DNA of 49,571 bases from TH-plancto1 sp043777375 (GTDB taxonomy: Bacteria; Planctomycetota; Planctomycetia; Planctomycetales; Planctomycetaceae). The notes below the pieces were generated by a model, which worked only from the letters and a program-made list of their open reading frames with translations, did no database searches and was not told the origin of the DNA. The translations under genes were made by a program, and so were the position numbers. The stretch is taken from contig JAYWHX010000089.1 of NCBI GenBank assembly GCA_043777375.1, positions 1 through 49,571 on the forward strand, written 5' to 3'. Shown here one piece after another: positions 31,184-40,177 of this stretch. Every line of letters starts with the position of its first letter. Position 1 is the stretch's first letter.

Positions 31184-32605
31184 CTACCGGCGAATCAGAA
31201 CTTCGGAACCAGTGGTCAGCAAGTCGTACACATCGGCAATGTCGCGATTCTTCATCCGAATGCAACCACGAGATTCCGTCTTTCCAACGGTCGCCTCATC
31301 ATTGGTGCCATGAATGCCGTAGCTGTCACCCAGATCGAGCCAATGCTCACCCAGCGGGTTTTGGGGATCGTCATGCTCGATTACGCCATCGGCTCCGTAA
31401 TAGGTCGGGTCACGCAGCTTCTCCTGCACCTTGAATGTGCCAATCGGAGATGAGTTGTCTTGGCCAATGCCCACGACAAAACGAGCCACGTAGTGTCCGT
31501 GCGAGTGAACCGTCATTTCACGATCGCTTAAGTCAACCACTGCGGCGAATGGACCGCGAATCACTTTCAGCTTCTGGCCGGGACGAATCTTCTTGGGATC
31601 TGTCCGATTTAGCTTGGCCAGATACTCCCACGAGACACCGTAGTCCTTGGCAATATTTTGGAGCACATCATTCGCCTCGACGACATGTCCCTCCATGTAA
31701 TGCGGCTGAGGTGCGAAATAGATGCGATAGGAGACCGTTCGCAGGCGCTCATCAAGCTGCTTCCGAATCTCGGGACGCTTCCAGTACAGATTCGACAGCT
31801 GAAAATTCGCCTCGACATCCTCGCCATCGGCGATCAACTGGTCGATAGCCACGAAATCAATCGGCTCATCAGTTGCAGCTGCCCGAGGTTTCAAAGTCGG
31901 TGGAATGCTCGATGTCACAGCTGACTGATCTTTACCGGCTGCCGCGAGAGACTGAGACGAGTCCACTGCAGCGGTCTGGAGATTCGTTTCGGAAGCCGAT
32001 TGATTGTTACCCGTCTCCCGAGCCCAAGCGGCATTTTCTGCGGGGCGACCTGCGGATTTCGCCGTGCGTACTCCCTGGAACTCCACCTTCGCTGGCCCGA
32101 AGGGGCTCGGGGGATTGGTGGTCTTAAGGGAAATCTCGGCGGCCGGTGGGGCAGCAATCGAGGAGAGCGTCTTCGCGGGAGCAGTCTCTCGATGGGCCGA
32201 AACCAAGCGAGCATCCGTTCGCGAAAATGGGTTTTCACGGGAATGTGATTGAGTGTTGGTGGCCGGAGAGGCAGACTCGTCGGTTGTGTTGTCGAATGAC
32301 GCTTCTTCTGGCTCCGAGGTGGATGCCAGTTCGCCCTCTTCACTGTCGGGGAATGATCGCGGAGCTTCACCTTCGAGGACTGGCTCGGACTGTTCTTCTG
32401 TCGCAGCCACGTCCTCTTCGGACGCCGTCTCACTGGCCCAGTCGGGGGCCAGTTCTTCAACCGCTGGCTCCTCCTCCACAGCCACCGCAGGCGGTTGCGG
32501 ACGCAGCAGATCCAGCTTCCAGGCCACGGTCATCGCCATGCCGGACAGAATCAGGAACCAGAACGGAAATGTTTGCCAGGGTTGCTTGCGGGTATCGCGT
32601 CGCAT
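31184..32605 (-). CDS. L,D-transpeptidase (YkuD) with LysM domain and long disordered linker
   Basis: 473 residues from the ATG at 32605. An N-terminal membrane anchor (PFWFLILSGMAMTVAWKLDLL, ~14-34) is followed by ~210 residues rich in Glu, Ser, Pro and Ala without structure. A LysM-like segment is HVVEANDVLQNIAKDYGVSWEYLAKLNRTDPKKIRPGQKLKVI, and the YkuD catalytic domain ends with HGTNDEATVGKTESRGCIRM (H432, C448). YkuD enzymes make 3-3 crosslinks in peptidoglycan or attach proteins to it. The protein is evidence for peptidoglycan remodelling in the periplasm. A small lipoprotein gene lies 47 bp upstream. Confidence 0.92.
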   Translation of the reverse strand: MRRDTRKQPWQTFPFWFLILSGMAMTVAWKLDLLRPQPPAVAVEEEPAVEELAPDWASETASEEDVAATEEQSEPVLEGEAPRSFPDSEEGELASTSEPEEASFDNTTDESASPATNTQSHSRENPFSRTDARLVSAHRETAPAKTLSSIAAPPAAEISLKTTNPPSPFGPAKVEFQGVRTAKSAGRPAENAAWARETGNNQSASETNLQTAAVDSSQSLAAAGKDQSAVTSSIPPTLKPRAAATDEPIDFVAIDQLIADGEDVEANFQLSNLYWKRPEIRKQLDERLRTVSYRIYFAPQPHYMEGHVVEANDVLQNIAKDYGVSWEYLAKLNRTDPKKIRPGQKLKVIRGPFAAVVDLSDREMTVHSHGHYVARFVVGIGQDNSSPIGTFKVQEKLRDPTYYGADGVIEHDDPQNPLGEHWLDLGDSYGIHGTNDEATVGKTESRGCIRMKNRDIADVYDLLTTGSEVLIRR

Positions 32606-32652
32606 GGGTGAATCCTCCGTGTCAGACCGGTATTGAGCGGTCGTAAGAGCCA

Positions 32653-32847
32653 CTAATTCGGGCTGCTGGCATCCGTTGCCATGGGGGTGGATAAGGGCAT
32701 CTGGGCGGGGACACTGAAGTGCTGATCATTGTTCATGTAGTCCTCCCCGCGATTCCATTTCCAAAGGCGGGTCGGGTCGAGGCTGCTACAGCCGGAGACC
32801 AGCGCGAGCAGACTGAACAGGAGTGTGAATTGTGCGACCTGGCGCAT
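32653..32847 (-). CDS. Small lipoprotein (64 aa)
   Basis: 64 residues from the ATG at 32847 (MRQVAQFTLLFSLLALVSGCSS). The lipobox LVSGC gives Cys20 as the lipidated residue after signal peptidase II cleavage. The mature part is only ~45 residues (LDPTRLWKWNRGEDYMNNDQHF). It is probably co-transcribed with the YkuD gene and may be an envelope tether or regulator of it (inference). Confidence 0.75.
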   Translation of the reverse strand: MRQVAQFTLLFSLLALVSGCSSLDPTRLWKWNRGEDYMNNDQHFSVPAQMPLSTPMATDASSPN

Positions 32848-33100
32848 GGGCGTTCTCGGCGCGATGGGAAGGACCAAAAGCGGCCCTGCTGAGAATCTGA
32901 GGAAGAGTTCCTCCGACGATGGGCTGGAACTCTATCCACGTGCCGAATATTCGCCAACAGCGGTTTTTTATGATTTGGTGGACTGAGTACGAGTCGCACC
33001 GGGAACTTGACGCGAGTGGTGGCTTCTCGGTGTTCGTGCGAACGCGAGGAGCTGGCACTCAAGCAAGCGGGCGACAGGATGTTTGAGCCGAGCCAACCGC

Positions 33101-34162
33101 TCAGCCTCCGCTCAGCTTCTTGGCCCATTCACTCTTCGGATACAGCTGCTCCAGCTTAGCGGAGGCCTCGGCTCCTTGGGCCGCCTTCCCGACTGTGCCC
33201 CACAGCTTCGAGAGCTGATACAACGCTTCCGCGTGCAGGTCGCCCTCCGCTGCGAGGTCGGGAATCACGTCGACGTGCAGGTAGGCCATGACGGCATCCT
33301 TGGCATTTTGCCCCAGAGCAGCAAGGCTGTCACCCTGCCGTAAATAGGCTTCCGCGAGCGTGCGAGTTTCTTCTGGATTTGCCTGTTCAATCACCTGTTC
33401 CAGGATCTTGATGGCGTCCGCGTGCTGCATTTGAAGTTGCATGCAGCGAGCTTGCCCGAGCATCGCCTGCAGGCGGCGGGTGAGCTCGGCAGGAGTCTTC
33501 GCATCCAAGGCCACCACTTCATCAAACGCGGTCTTGGCCCCGGTCACGTTGTTCTGCGCGAGCAAGACCCGAGCGAGTCCATTCTTGCCTGCCATTTGGG
33601 TATCAGGCCACGGCGACTGAGTCAGAGAGTTGAACGCCGAATCAGCTGCGGGAGCATCGTTCGTCCGCAGTGCGACTTCGGCGAGCAGTGACTGTGCCTC
33701 GAAGAAGCGGAAGTTATCTCGTTGACCCGCCACGAAGGCCTTCAGCTTTTCGACCGCAACCGGAGCCTGATCCGGATCGGCAATCGCCATCTTCGCCGCA
33801 GTCCGTGCGATAAAGAAATCGATGTCTGCCCGGACCTTCGCATCGCCCCCCTTGGCCGCCTCAGCTGCTGCCGCGAACTGCTCCATCGCGAGTGTGTAGT
33901 TGCCAGCTTCCTCGTGGCCGCGAGCGGGACCGAATTCAGCAGGCTCTCCATCCCAGTCGACAGCGAGAATCTCGTTGGCGGGGATCGTTTCCTCTTTGTT
34001 ACCGACCTTTTGAAAGACCACGATCTCTGTACGAGTGATCGTTTTAATCTCTCCTCCGACCGGTCGTTCCGCGCCGCGACGTGTGACGGAGTCAATCGAA
34101 AAAGCCAGCGACGGAGAGAGGACAACGGCCAGACAAGCAGCTGACAGCCAATTGCATTTCAT
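33101..34162 (-). CDS. Secreted TPR-repeat protein (353 aa)
   Basis: 353 residues with a Sec signal (MKCNWLSAACLAVVLSPSLAFS). A short beta-rich N-terminal part (GGEIKTITRTEIVVFQKVGNKEETIPANEILAVDWDG) resembles small SH3-like modules. TPR-like helices follow (NYTLAMEQFAAAAEAA, QSLLAEVALRTNDAPAADSAFNSL, AEAYLRQGDSLAALGQNAKDAVMAYLHV, EALYQLSKLWGTVGK). It follows the giant TPR gene by ~100 bp on the same strand and is probably part of one unit with it. Confidence 0.82.
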   Translation of the reverse strand: MKCNWLSAACLAVVLSPSLAFSIDSVTRRGAERPVGGEIKTITRTEIVVFQKVGNKEETIPANEILAVDWDGEPAEFGPARGHEEAGNYTLAMEQFAAAAEAAKGGDAKVRADIDFFIARTAAKMAIADPDQAPVAVEKLKAFVAGQRDNFRFFEAQSLLAEVALRTNDAPAADSAFNSLTQSPWPDTQMAGKNGLARVLLAQNNVTGAKTAFDEVVALDAKTPAELTRRLQAMLGQARCMQLQMQHADAIKILEQVIEQANPEETRTLAEAYLRQGDSLAALGQNAKDAVMAYLHVDVIPDLAAEGDLHAEALYQLSKLWGTVGKAAQGAEASAKLEQLYPKSEWAKKLSGG

Positions 34163-34264
34163 CGGAGTTCTCGTTCAGTGGATCGGGATATGGACAGTGT
34201 ATGGCTTCGAGGTGCAAGTCGCACTCTCAGCGACGCTGGGTCGTGATAAACTCGGTTCACAAGG

Positions 34265-37200
34265 TCACGACGGACCAGATTTCGGCTTGCCGGGTAGACG
34301 CGTGGGCTTCGGTTTGGGAGCAGGTGGAGCGGGCGATAATGAGGCCCCAGTCTCTGGTGGTGTGGGAGGAGCGGGACGCGGCGAGGTCCCTGCTGCCGAA
34401 CCCACAGCGGGACGACGCGCGGCGTACTTGTTCGGTGGCTTTCTCATCGACACCCACAAAATCCCGCCCACAGCTCCGGCCCCCACCAGACTCAGAAGCA
34501 GGATCAAACCGTAGTTCGTCTTCGACTGTGGGGCTGGCTTCTTGACCGGCTCGGCACCGGCCACTGCGACAGGTGGCTCGTTCGCCAGCGGTGCTTCTCC
34601 GGCGGGCTTGATTTTCGGATTGGCGGGAGCCACCGCAGCTCCCACACCGACCTGCAAATCGACCGCCAGACCACCGCTCTCCTGCAGAATGCTTCGATAC
34701 AACTGATTGAACCGATCGAACTCTTCCGGGGGGAGAGATCTGGACAAGCGGGCAAATGTCGCGATGCCCTGCTTCGCCTGTAACAGCAACTTTTCTCGTT
34801 CGGCTGGCGTCGACTGCTGCTTTGCCAGAGAGAACTGGCACTGTGCCAAGCTGTAGCGGGCTTCGTACTCCAGAGCAGCCACTCGGGCATCTGTCTTGTT
34901 CGATAACGCCCGTTGCAGTCGGTTGGCTGTCATCGCCCAGCCCCACATTGGCACCGGAGCCTTCATCCCTGAGATGGCGGTAGAGTATTTCTTCCAAGCA
35001 TCCGGTTCCGAACTACCCGCCCAAGCTTGGTACAGACTTGCAGCTGCGATTTGCACATTGGGAGATTCGGCTGCCTTCTTTTCCTTGAGCAGTTCCAGGA
35101 TCACCTGTTCCCCGGCGACGAAGTCTCCTTGAGCCTGCTTGCAGTTCACGAGCCGCATCTTGCTGTAGAGCAGCTGATCGGGCTTGGCGAACGCGGCGTC
35201 CGCTTTCGCCGTTTCAATAATCTTTTGGTACGCCTCGCCCGCCTTTGCAAAGAACCCCTGCGCACGAGTGAGATCATCACTGGAACCTTCCGCCAAGCTG
35301 GTGAAAGTCTCCGCGATCCAGAACAGAGACGTGAAACTCTGCCCCTCCTGGCGGTTGAACAAGTCGTTGAGGAATTCCTCAAACCCCTCACGCACTTCGG
35401 TGGCGCGGTCGACCTCTCCCGCTGCCTTCAGCTGCTTCAGCTCGTCTTCCAGCTGTTGACCAAACTCAACAAACACCTGCGTCAGCGCTTCGGCATCATC
35501 GGAACCAGCGACCTCTTCCAACCGAAATCTCGCCTCCCGCGCTGCGTCCAGATCCTTGACGCCGATTTGAGCCTTCAGCAGTTGCTGATAGGCAAAACTG
35601 GCCATCGTGCGGCTTTTCGGACTGCTCGGCGACTGAGGCCGCACGGTACCCGCTGGAACGGCAATCGCGGCGACCACTGAGTGTGGATCTTCGGTCAAGA
35701 GTTCGATCGATCCAGCCGTCTTGTCGACGGTGTGGTAAACCCCGCTAAGGTTGCGAATCTGAGCGAGCGTCAGCTTCCCTCGCGTCAGGTCATCCGGGGT
35801 CGCCGCTTCGGCAGGTGTCGAACGCATCCGCTCGGCGATTCCAGTTTCCAGATGACGGACGGCAGCATCTCTCCACTCCGCCAGCTGGGTCTGTTCGGGC
35901 CGCTTGTCCTCGGCCAAGTTGATTTGAGTCGTATATTGGCCCCAGTAAGCCTGCCCCGTACTCAGTTGAGCCGATGCGTAGTGAGTGGAGCCCGCTGGGA
36001 TCTTATTCCACCATTCAGCGGCTTCGCTGAGCTTCCGCTGATCCCACAACACGCGAGCTGCGGCCACTCGAGCATCGTTCGCCTGGCCGGACTCGGGGAA
36101 TGTCTGTTCGAGGCGAGACGCGAACTCAATCAGTTTGCGAGATTCGAAATCGCGGTTCCCCTTGTCGGCTTTCTGATAAGCCCGATCGAAGGCGGCCATG
36201 GCAATGAAGCCAGCGTTCTTCGCGCTCTCGGGACTTCGCACCGCCAGGCTCCGCAGTGTGTATTCCCCGACGACTGCGGCCTCAAATGGTCGATCATCCA
36301 GCATGTAACCGTAGGCCAGCAAAACGCTGGCTCGGTCGACTAACCGAGCATCGGTGGTCGGCTTCGCCATCCGTAAGGCGATTTCGCACAATCTCGCCAT
36401 TTCCGAAGCATTCGACTTCAAAGTGGCCTGCTTGGTCTTGGCCTCGTCCATCTTCCCACCCTGCTGGGCAGAATTGATCTGCTGGCTTAGCTGTCGGATA
36501 TCATCCGACAGTTTTCCGGCCATCCCGAACGCGGAATCAAAGTCGACCGGATCATCGGTCCCACGATTCAGGGAGAGCAACAACCTTTGAATCATCCCGT
36601 TCGCGGGGACTTTGAATTCTCCGACGGTACGGCTCAGAGTGCGCGCCCGACTCAAGGCTTGATTCAGTTCAGGAGCCCGCTCAGCCTCGGCCTTGGTCCG
36701 GTCGGTGCCAAGTTGCTCTAGGGCGCGACATAACTCCCACTGAATTCCATTTCCGACTTCGGACCGGGTCCGCCCCTTGGCACTCGCGAGCCATTCTTCT
36801 GCGAGCGAGACAACCAGCGCGTAATCCTTCTTCTGCTCATGATTCAAGCAGATCAACTTGAAACGCAGAGAAAGGTCATACAACGCCGCCTTGACCGGGG
36901 TGTCCGGAGTCAGAGTCAAGAGATCCTCATACACACCCAGCGCCTGAGTAATCTGATCCAGCTCTTCGTAACACTTTCCTTGCCAGAGCCGGGCAAATTT
37001 TCCACCCGTGTTGTTCCGGTAGCGGTCGTGCATCTCGGCAAACTCGACCGAGGCTTTCTGCAAGGCCCCGGTGGCTTCCTTGGACTCTCGGTCAAAGGTT
37101 CTCGCATCCCAATAGCTGCATTTCCCCAGATCGAAGACCACTTCAATGTACGTATTTTCAGCCCGGTTGCGAGCGGCGTGCTGCACCGTTTCCCCCTCTG

Positions 37201-37801
37201 GAATGAAGGACGGAAACTGTTCGAAGACCTTCTTGTGCTGGGTCGCTGCGTCTTCGATGACCTTTCTCGCCTCTGCCAACAGAGTGCGTGCCTTGGTTTG
37301 ATACTCCTGGCGATTCGAGACGTGAGATGGGTCTTCTGACTCGAAAATCTCGACTCGCGCTTTTTCGAACAAGATCCGACCACGCCACGTATTCGCTTGC
37401 GCCGCCAGCGGGTGACCGGGCGATGCTTTTGCAAATTGCTGAAAGGCCGCCTCTGCAGCATCCAACTGTTGCCGCTGCGCGTCGAGATTGTTCAAATCGC
37501 GAGCACTTGCCAATAACGTCTGCGCCCGCTCATACGGCAACAGCTCTTTCAGTTCAGCGGGAAGATTTCCTCGCTGTTCCTGTTGATCAAGGTACATCAG
37601 CGCGATGTCGTAATAGCCACGATCTCGCAGCCCCTCGACAAACGACTGGACTGGCTCAGCCGCGTGTCCTGTCAGCGCGATGCACAGCACCCACACCGCA
37701 GAAATTAGGGAGATGATCAGCCGCCCCGGGTGAGGACTGCCGGATCGAGATCGTCCCGACTGACTCGCCTCCGAATCAAGACATGGGCAGTGATCGATCA
37801 T
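34265..37801 (-). CDS. Giant secreted TPR protein with C-terminal membrane anchor (~1178 aa)
   Basis: About 1178 residues from the ATG at 37801 (MIDHCPCLDSEASQ); the frame is open to 37942, so the start is uncertain. A signal or anchor segment (LIISLISAVWVLCIALTGHA) precedes AEPVQSFVEGLRDRGYYDIALMYL, and long TPR-like helical repeats follow over ~1000 residues. Near the C-terminus a Pro/Ala-rich stretch leads to a membrane helix (YGLILLLSLVGAGAVGGILWVSM) and a basic, Pro-rich tail. The topology is extracytoplasmic repeats with a C-terminal anchor. Planctomycetes have many such proteins; a scaffolding role is inference. Confidence 0.8.
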   Translation of the reverse strand: MIDHCPCLDSEASQSGRSRSGSPHPGRLIISLISAVWVLCIALTGHAAEPVQSFVEGLRDRGYYDIALMYLDQQEQRGNLPAELKELLPYERAQTLLASARDLNNLDAQRQQLDAAEAAFQQFAKASPGHPLAAQANTWRGRILFEKARVEIFESEDPSHVSNRQEYQTKARTLLAEARKVIEDAATQHKKVFEQFPSFIPEGETVQHAARNRAENTYIEVVFDLGKCSYWDARTFDRESKEATGALQKASVEFAEMHDRYRNNTGGKFARLWQGKCYEELDQITQALGVYEDLLTLTPDTPVKAALYDLSLRFKLICLNHEQKKDYALVVSLAEEWLASAKGRTRSEVGNGIQWELCRALEQLGTDRTKAEAERAPELNQALSRARTLSRTVGEFKVPANGMIQRLLLSLNRGTDDPVDFDSAFGMAGKLSDDIRQLSQQINSAQQGGKMDEAKTKQATLKSNASEMARLCEIALRMAKPTTDARLVDRASVLLAYGYMLDDRPFEAAVVGEYTLRSLAVRSPESAKNAGFIAMAAFDRAYQKADKGNRDFESRKLIEFASRLEQTFPESGQANDARVAAARVLWDQRKLSEAAEWWNKIPAGSTHYASAQLSTGQAYWGQYTTQINLAEDKRPEQTQLAEWRDAAVRHLETGIAERMRSTPAEAATPDDLTRGKLTLAQIRNLSGVYHTVDKTAGSIELLTEDPHSVVAAIAVPAGTVRPQSPSSPKSRTMASFAYQQLLKAQIGVKDLDAAREARFRLEEVAGSDDAEALTQVFVEFGQQLEDELKQLKAAGEVDRATEVREGFEEFLNDLFNRQEGQSFTSLFWIAETFTSLAEGSSDDLTRAQGFFAKAGEAYQKIIETAKADAAFAKPDQLLYSKMRLVNCKQAQGDFVAGEQVILELLKEKKAAESPNVQIAAASLYQAWAGSSEPDAWKKYSTAISGMKAPVPMWGWAMTANRLQRALSNKTDARVAALEYEARYSLAQCQFSLAKQQSTPAEREKLLLQAKQGIATFARLSRSLPPEEFDRFNQLYRSILQESGGLAVDLQVGVGAAVAPANPKIKPAGEAPLANEPPVAVAGAEPVKKPAPQSKTNYGLILLLSLVGAGAVGGILWVSMRKPPNKYAARRPAVGSAAGTSPRPAPPTPPETGASLSPAPPAPKPKPTRLPGKPKSGPS

Positions 37802-37965
37802 CCTTGAATCACCTGTTCGCATGCGCAAGACCTCTCGCGAATTCGACAGCAGTAGAGCCTCTGCCCGAACGAACTCGTCTGTGAGCGAGCATACCGCCCA
37901 TGCAGCCTGCCCGTCAAACGCCGTCTGTCGTGGATCTCGCAACAGAACGAGCGACGGCGTCCTCT

Positions 37966-39345
37966 CTACATGTGAATCACGCGGCCATCGACCGCCATCG
38001 CCGCTTCTTTGATCGCTTCGGCCAGAGTCGGATGTGCGTGGGAAATGCGGGCAATGTCTTCACTGCTCGCACCGAACTCGATGGCAGCGACGCATTCTGC
38101 AATCAGCTCTCCGGCGTGAGTCCCAATGATGTGGACGCCCAGCACGCGGTCGGTCTCGGCATCCGCCAGGATCTTGACTTTGCCATCCATGGTCCCACTC
38201 GCCCGGGCGCGGCCATTCGCCAGGAACGGGAAGCTTCCCTTGCGGTACTTGCGGCCCTGCTGAATCAGTTGCTCTTCGCTGAAACCGACGTTGGCGATTT
38301 CGGGCTCGGTGTACACCACACCGGGGATCGCGTCGTAGTTGACGTGCCCATAGCCGGTGTAGAGATGCTCGATGGCTGCGACACCTTCTTCCTCGGCCTT
38401 GTGAGCCAGCATGGCTCCACCGACTACATCACCGACTGCCAGGATGCCCTTGACGCTCGTCTGCAAATGTTTGTCGACGGTGATGAAACCCCGCTTGTCG
38501 ACCTGCACACCGACGTTTTCGAGGCCCAGACCTTGCGTATTCGGCTTACGCCCGACGGCCACCAGCACGCGGTCGGCTTTCAGAACCTCGCCGCCATCGA
38601 TGGTGACCAGGCACTCCTTCTTGACGACCTTGGCCCCGGTGACTTTACAGCCCAAGCGGAACTCGATCCCCTGCTTTTCAAAGATCTTTTTGGCTTCGTT
38701 GGCGATTTCCGTATCCATGCCGGGGAGGATGCGGTCCAGGTATTCCAGGACGGTGACCTTGGCTCCCAGTCGCCTCCAGACGGTGCCGAGTTCCAGACCA
38801 ATCACCCCAGCTCCGATCACGATCAGGTGCTTGGGCACTTCGGGATAGCACAACGCTTCTGTGCTAGTGCCGATGCGGTCGCCGTCCATTTCGATGCCAG
38901 GCAGCGAGGCGGGGGTGCTGCCGGTCGCAATCAAAATGTTCTCAGCCTGAAGCTCCTGCTTGCCGTCCTTGCTCTCGACGGTCACTCGTCCGGGGGCTGT
39001 GATCGTCGCGGTGCCGAGGATGCGAGTGATCTTGTTCTTCTTCATCAGCCCATCAATGCCGCCGCCGAGGGTGCGGACCACCGTCTCCTTGTGCTGCAGC
39101 ATTGTCGCCAGATCAATCTTCAGCGACCCGACCACGACCCCGCGAGCGGCCATCGTGTGCTGAGCCATCTCGAACATGTGGCTTGACTCAAGCAATGCCT
39201 TCGACGGAATGCAGCCGACGCGCAGGCACGTCCCGCCGAGCATCGGTTCCTTCTCGATGACGGTCACGGACTTCTTGAGCTGGGCAGCCCGAATGGCGGC
39301 GACATATCCGCCGGGTCCGCCGCCGATGATGATGAGGTCTGACAT
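37966..39345 (-). CDS. lpdA: Dihydrolipoyl dehydrogenase (E3)
   Basis: 459 residues. Reoxidises the dihydrolipoyl group of the E2 subunit and reduces NAD+. FAD-binding IIIGGGPGGYVAAIRA is at the N-terminus, the redox disulfide is GGTCLRVGCIPSK (C40, C45), NAD-binding VIGAGVIGLELG sits mid-protein, GILAVGDVVGGAMLAHKA follows, and the dimer-contact catalytic HAHPTLAE (H438, E443) is near the C-terminus. It is on the same strand as the E2 and E1 genes, separated from E2 by the IS200-like element. ATG 39345 has no clear Shine-Dalgarno but starts exactly at MSDLIIIGGGPGG. Confidence 0.95.
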   Translation of the reverse strand: MSDLIIIGGGPGGYVAAIRAAQLKKSVTVIEKEPMLGGTCLRVGCIPSKALLESSHMFEMAQHTMAARGVVVGSLKIDLATMLQHKETVVRTLGGGIDGLMKKNKITRILGTATITAPGRVTVESKDGKQELQAENILIATGSTPASLPGIEMDGDRIGTSTEALCYPEVPKHLIVIGAGVIGLELGTVWRRLGAKVTVLEYLDRILPGMDTEIANEAKKIFEKQGIEFRLGCKVTGAKVVKKECLVTIDGGEVLKADRVLVAVGRKPNTQGLGLENVGVQVDKRGFITVDKHLQTSVKGILAVGDVVGGAMLAHKAEEEGVAAIEHLYTGYGHVNYDAIPGVVYTEPEIANVGFSEEQLIQQGRKYRKGSFPFLANGRARASGTMDGKVKILADAETDRVLGVHIIGTHAGELIAECVAAIEFGASSEDIARISHAHPTLAEAIKEAAMAVDGRVIHM

Positions 39346-39358
39346 GAGGGGGGGATCG

Positions 39359-39383
39359 TTGAGGGTTGAGGGTTGAGGGTTGA
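39359..39383. repeat. Tandem TTGAGGG heptamer (3 units plus TTGA)
   Basis: Three full copies of TTGAGGG and a partial fourth sit 14 bases before the lpdA start on its leader side. Inverted relatives occur at 40126-40166 (CAACCCTC forms) and in the E2-E1 gap at 41364-41465. Confidence 0.85.
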
Positions 39384-39423
39384 TCGACAGAGGGACGCTG
39401 GGCTGGGGAAGTTCGCGAACTCC

Positions 39424-40104
39424 CTATCCCGAAGGGATTCCAGCCAATAGCCGGTGGTCAGCGTAGCGCCACCACCGGTTTGACTGGGAGAATGACCCTA
39501 TCCCGGCAGGGATTGTAGCCGGTCTCAGTCCAAGTACCGATCGTCGTACTCGATTCCCGCTCGCTGGAGCAAGTCGACGAGTTCCTCGCGAAAAGTCTTC
39601 TGCTGGTGATGTTCGCGTTGATTCTTGATGTATCCTCGCACATGGCCACAGGCGGATGGACTGACTGTGAATGCGGAATAACCTGTCTGCCAGGCAAATC
39701 GAGTTTCGAGGTTCTCGGAATGCACCCAAATTGAGGAAGTCCGTTTGAGTTCTCGCATCACATCAGACAGGCAGTGCGTCGATTTGAGTCCCACCAGCAG
39801 ATGCACGTGATCCTCAATACCGCCCACTTGTAAAGAGACACCGCCCAGCCCTTTGATCGTCCCTCCCAGGTATTCGTGAAGACGTGTGGCCCATGAATCA
39901 GCAATAAGTGGTAGGCGATCTTTCGTGCTGAAGACGATGTGATAGTTCAGGCTGACATAGGTCGAGGACATGGTGATCAGCCCGAAACCAAGTGAATCGC
40001 CGAACGGCTGCAATCCCTACCGGGATAGGGACACCCTGCTCGCAATCTGTCCGGTGGTGGCGCTGCGCTGACCACCGGCTATTGGCTGGAATCCCTTCGG
40101 GATA
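39424..40104. mobile_element. IS200/IS605-like REP-type element with ~100-bp inverted arms
   Basis: The left arm 39424-39520 and right arm 40006-40104 are inverted copies with only scattered mismatches. Each arm holds three small palindromes: an ATCCCG(AA)GGGAT unit, a CCGGTGGT...ACCACCGG unit and an ATCCCGG.AGGGAT unit. Between them lies one Y1 transposase gene (39525-39971, minus). This is the layout expected of a REP-associated tyrosine transposase and its flanking palindromes. It lies between lpdA and the E2 gene. Confidence 0.85.
39525..39971 (-). CDS. IS200-like / REP-associated tyrosine transposase (Y1, HUH)
   Basis: 148 residues from the ATG at 39971 (MSSTYVSLNYHIVFSTKDR). The HUH motif is EDHVHLLVG (H55, H57) and the catalytic tyrosine is Y114 in VRGYIKNQREHH, with Q118 completing the helix motif. 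These single-domain enzymes nick single-stranded DNA at the foot of hairpins. The size and the palindromic flanks favour the TnpA_REP (RAYT) side of the family, but an autonomous IS200 is not excluded. It appears intact. Confidence 0.92.
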   Translation of the reverse strand: MSSTYVSLNYHIVFSTKDRLPLIADSWATRLHEYLGGTIKGLGGVSLQVGGIEDHVHLLVGLKSTHCLSDVMRELKRTSSIWVHSENLETRFAWQTGYSAFTVSPSACGHVRGYIKNQREHHQQKTFREELVDLLQRAGIEYDDRYLD

Positions 40105-40177
40105 AGAATTGATCGACACCTTCCACCTCAACCTTCTGACCCTCAACCCTCTGACCCTCAACCCTCATCGATCTCCT

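Noticed and set aside
34257..34997. 246-codon minus-strand frame overlapping the giant TPR gene
   Set aside because: Shifted frame of the same gene's C-terminal region with low-complexity translation.
37900..39186. 428-codon open frame on the plus strand
   Set aside because: Antisense shadow of lpdA, whose motifs are unambiguous.
39359..39383. Possible CRISPR array from the repeated heptamers
   Set aside because: Units are only 7 bp with no spacers; a simple tandem repeat.
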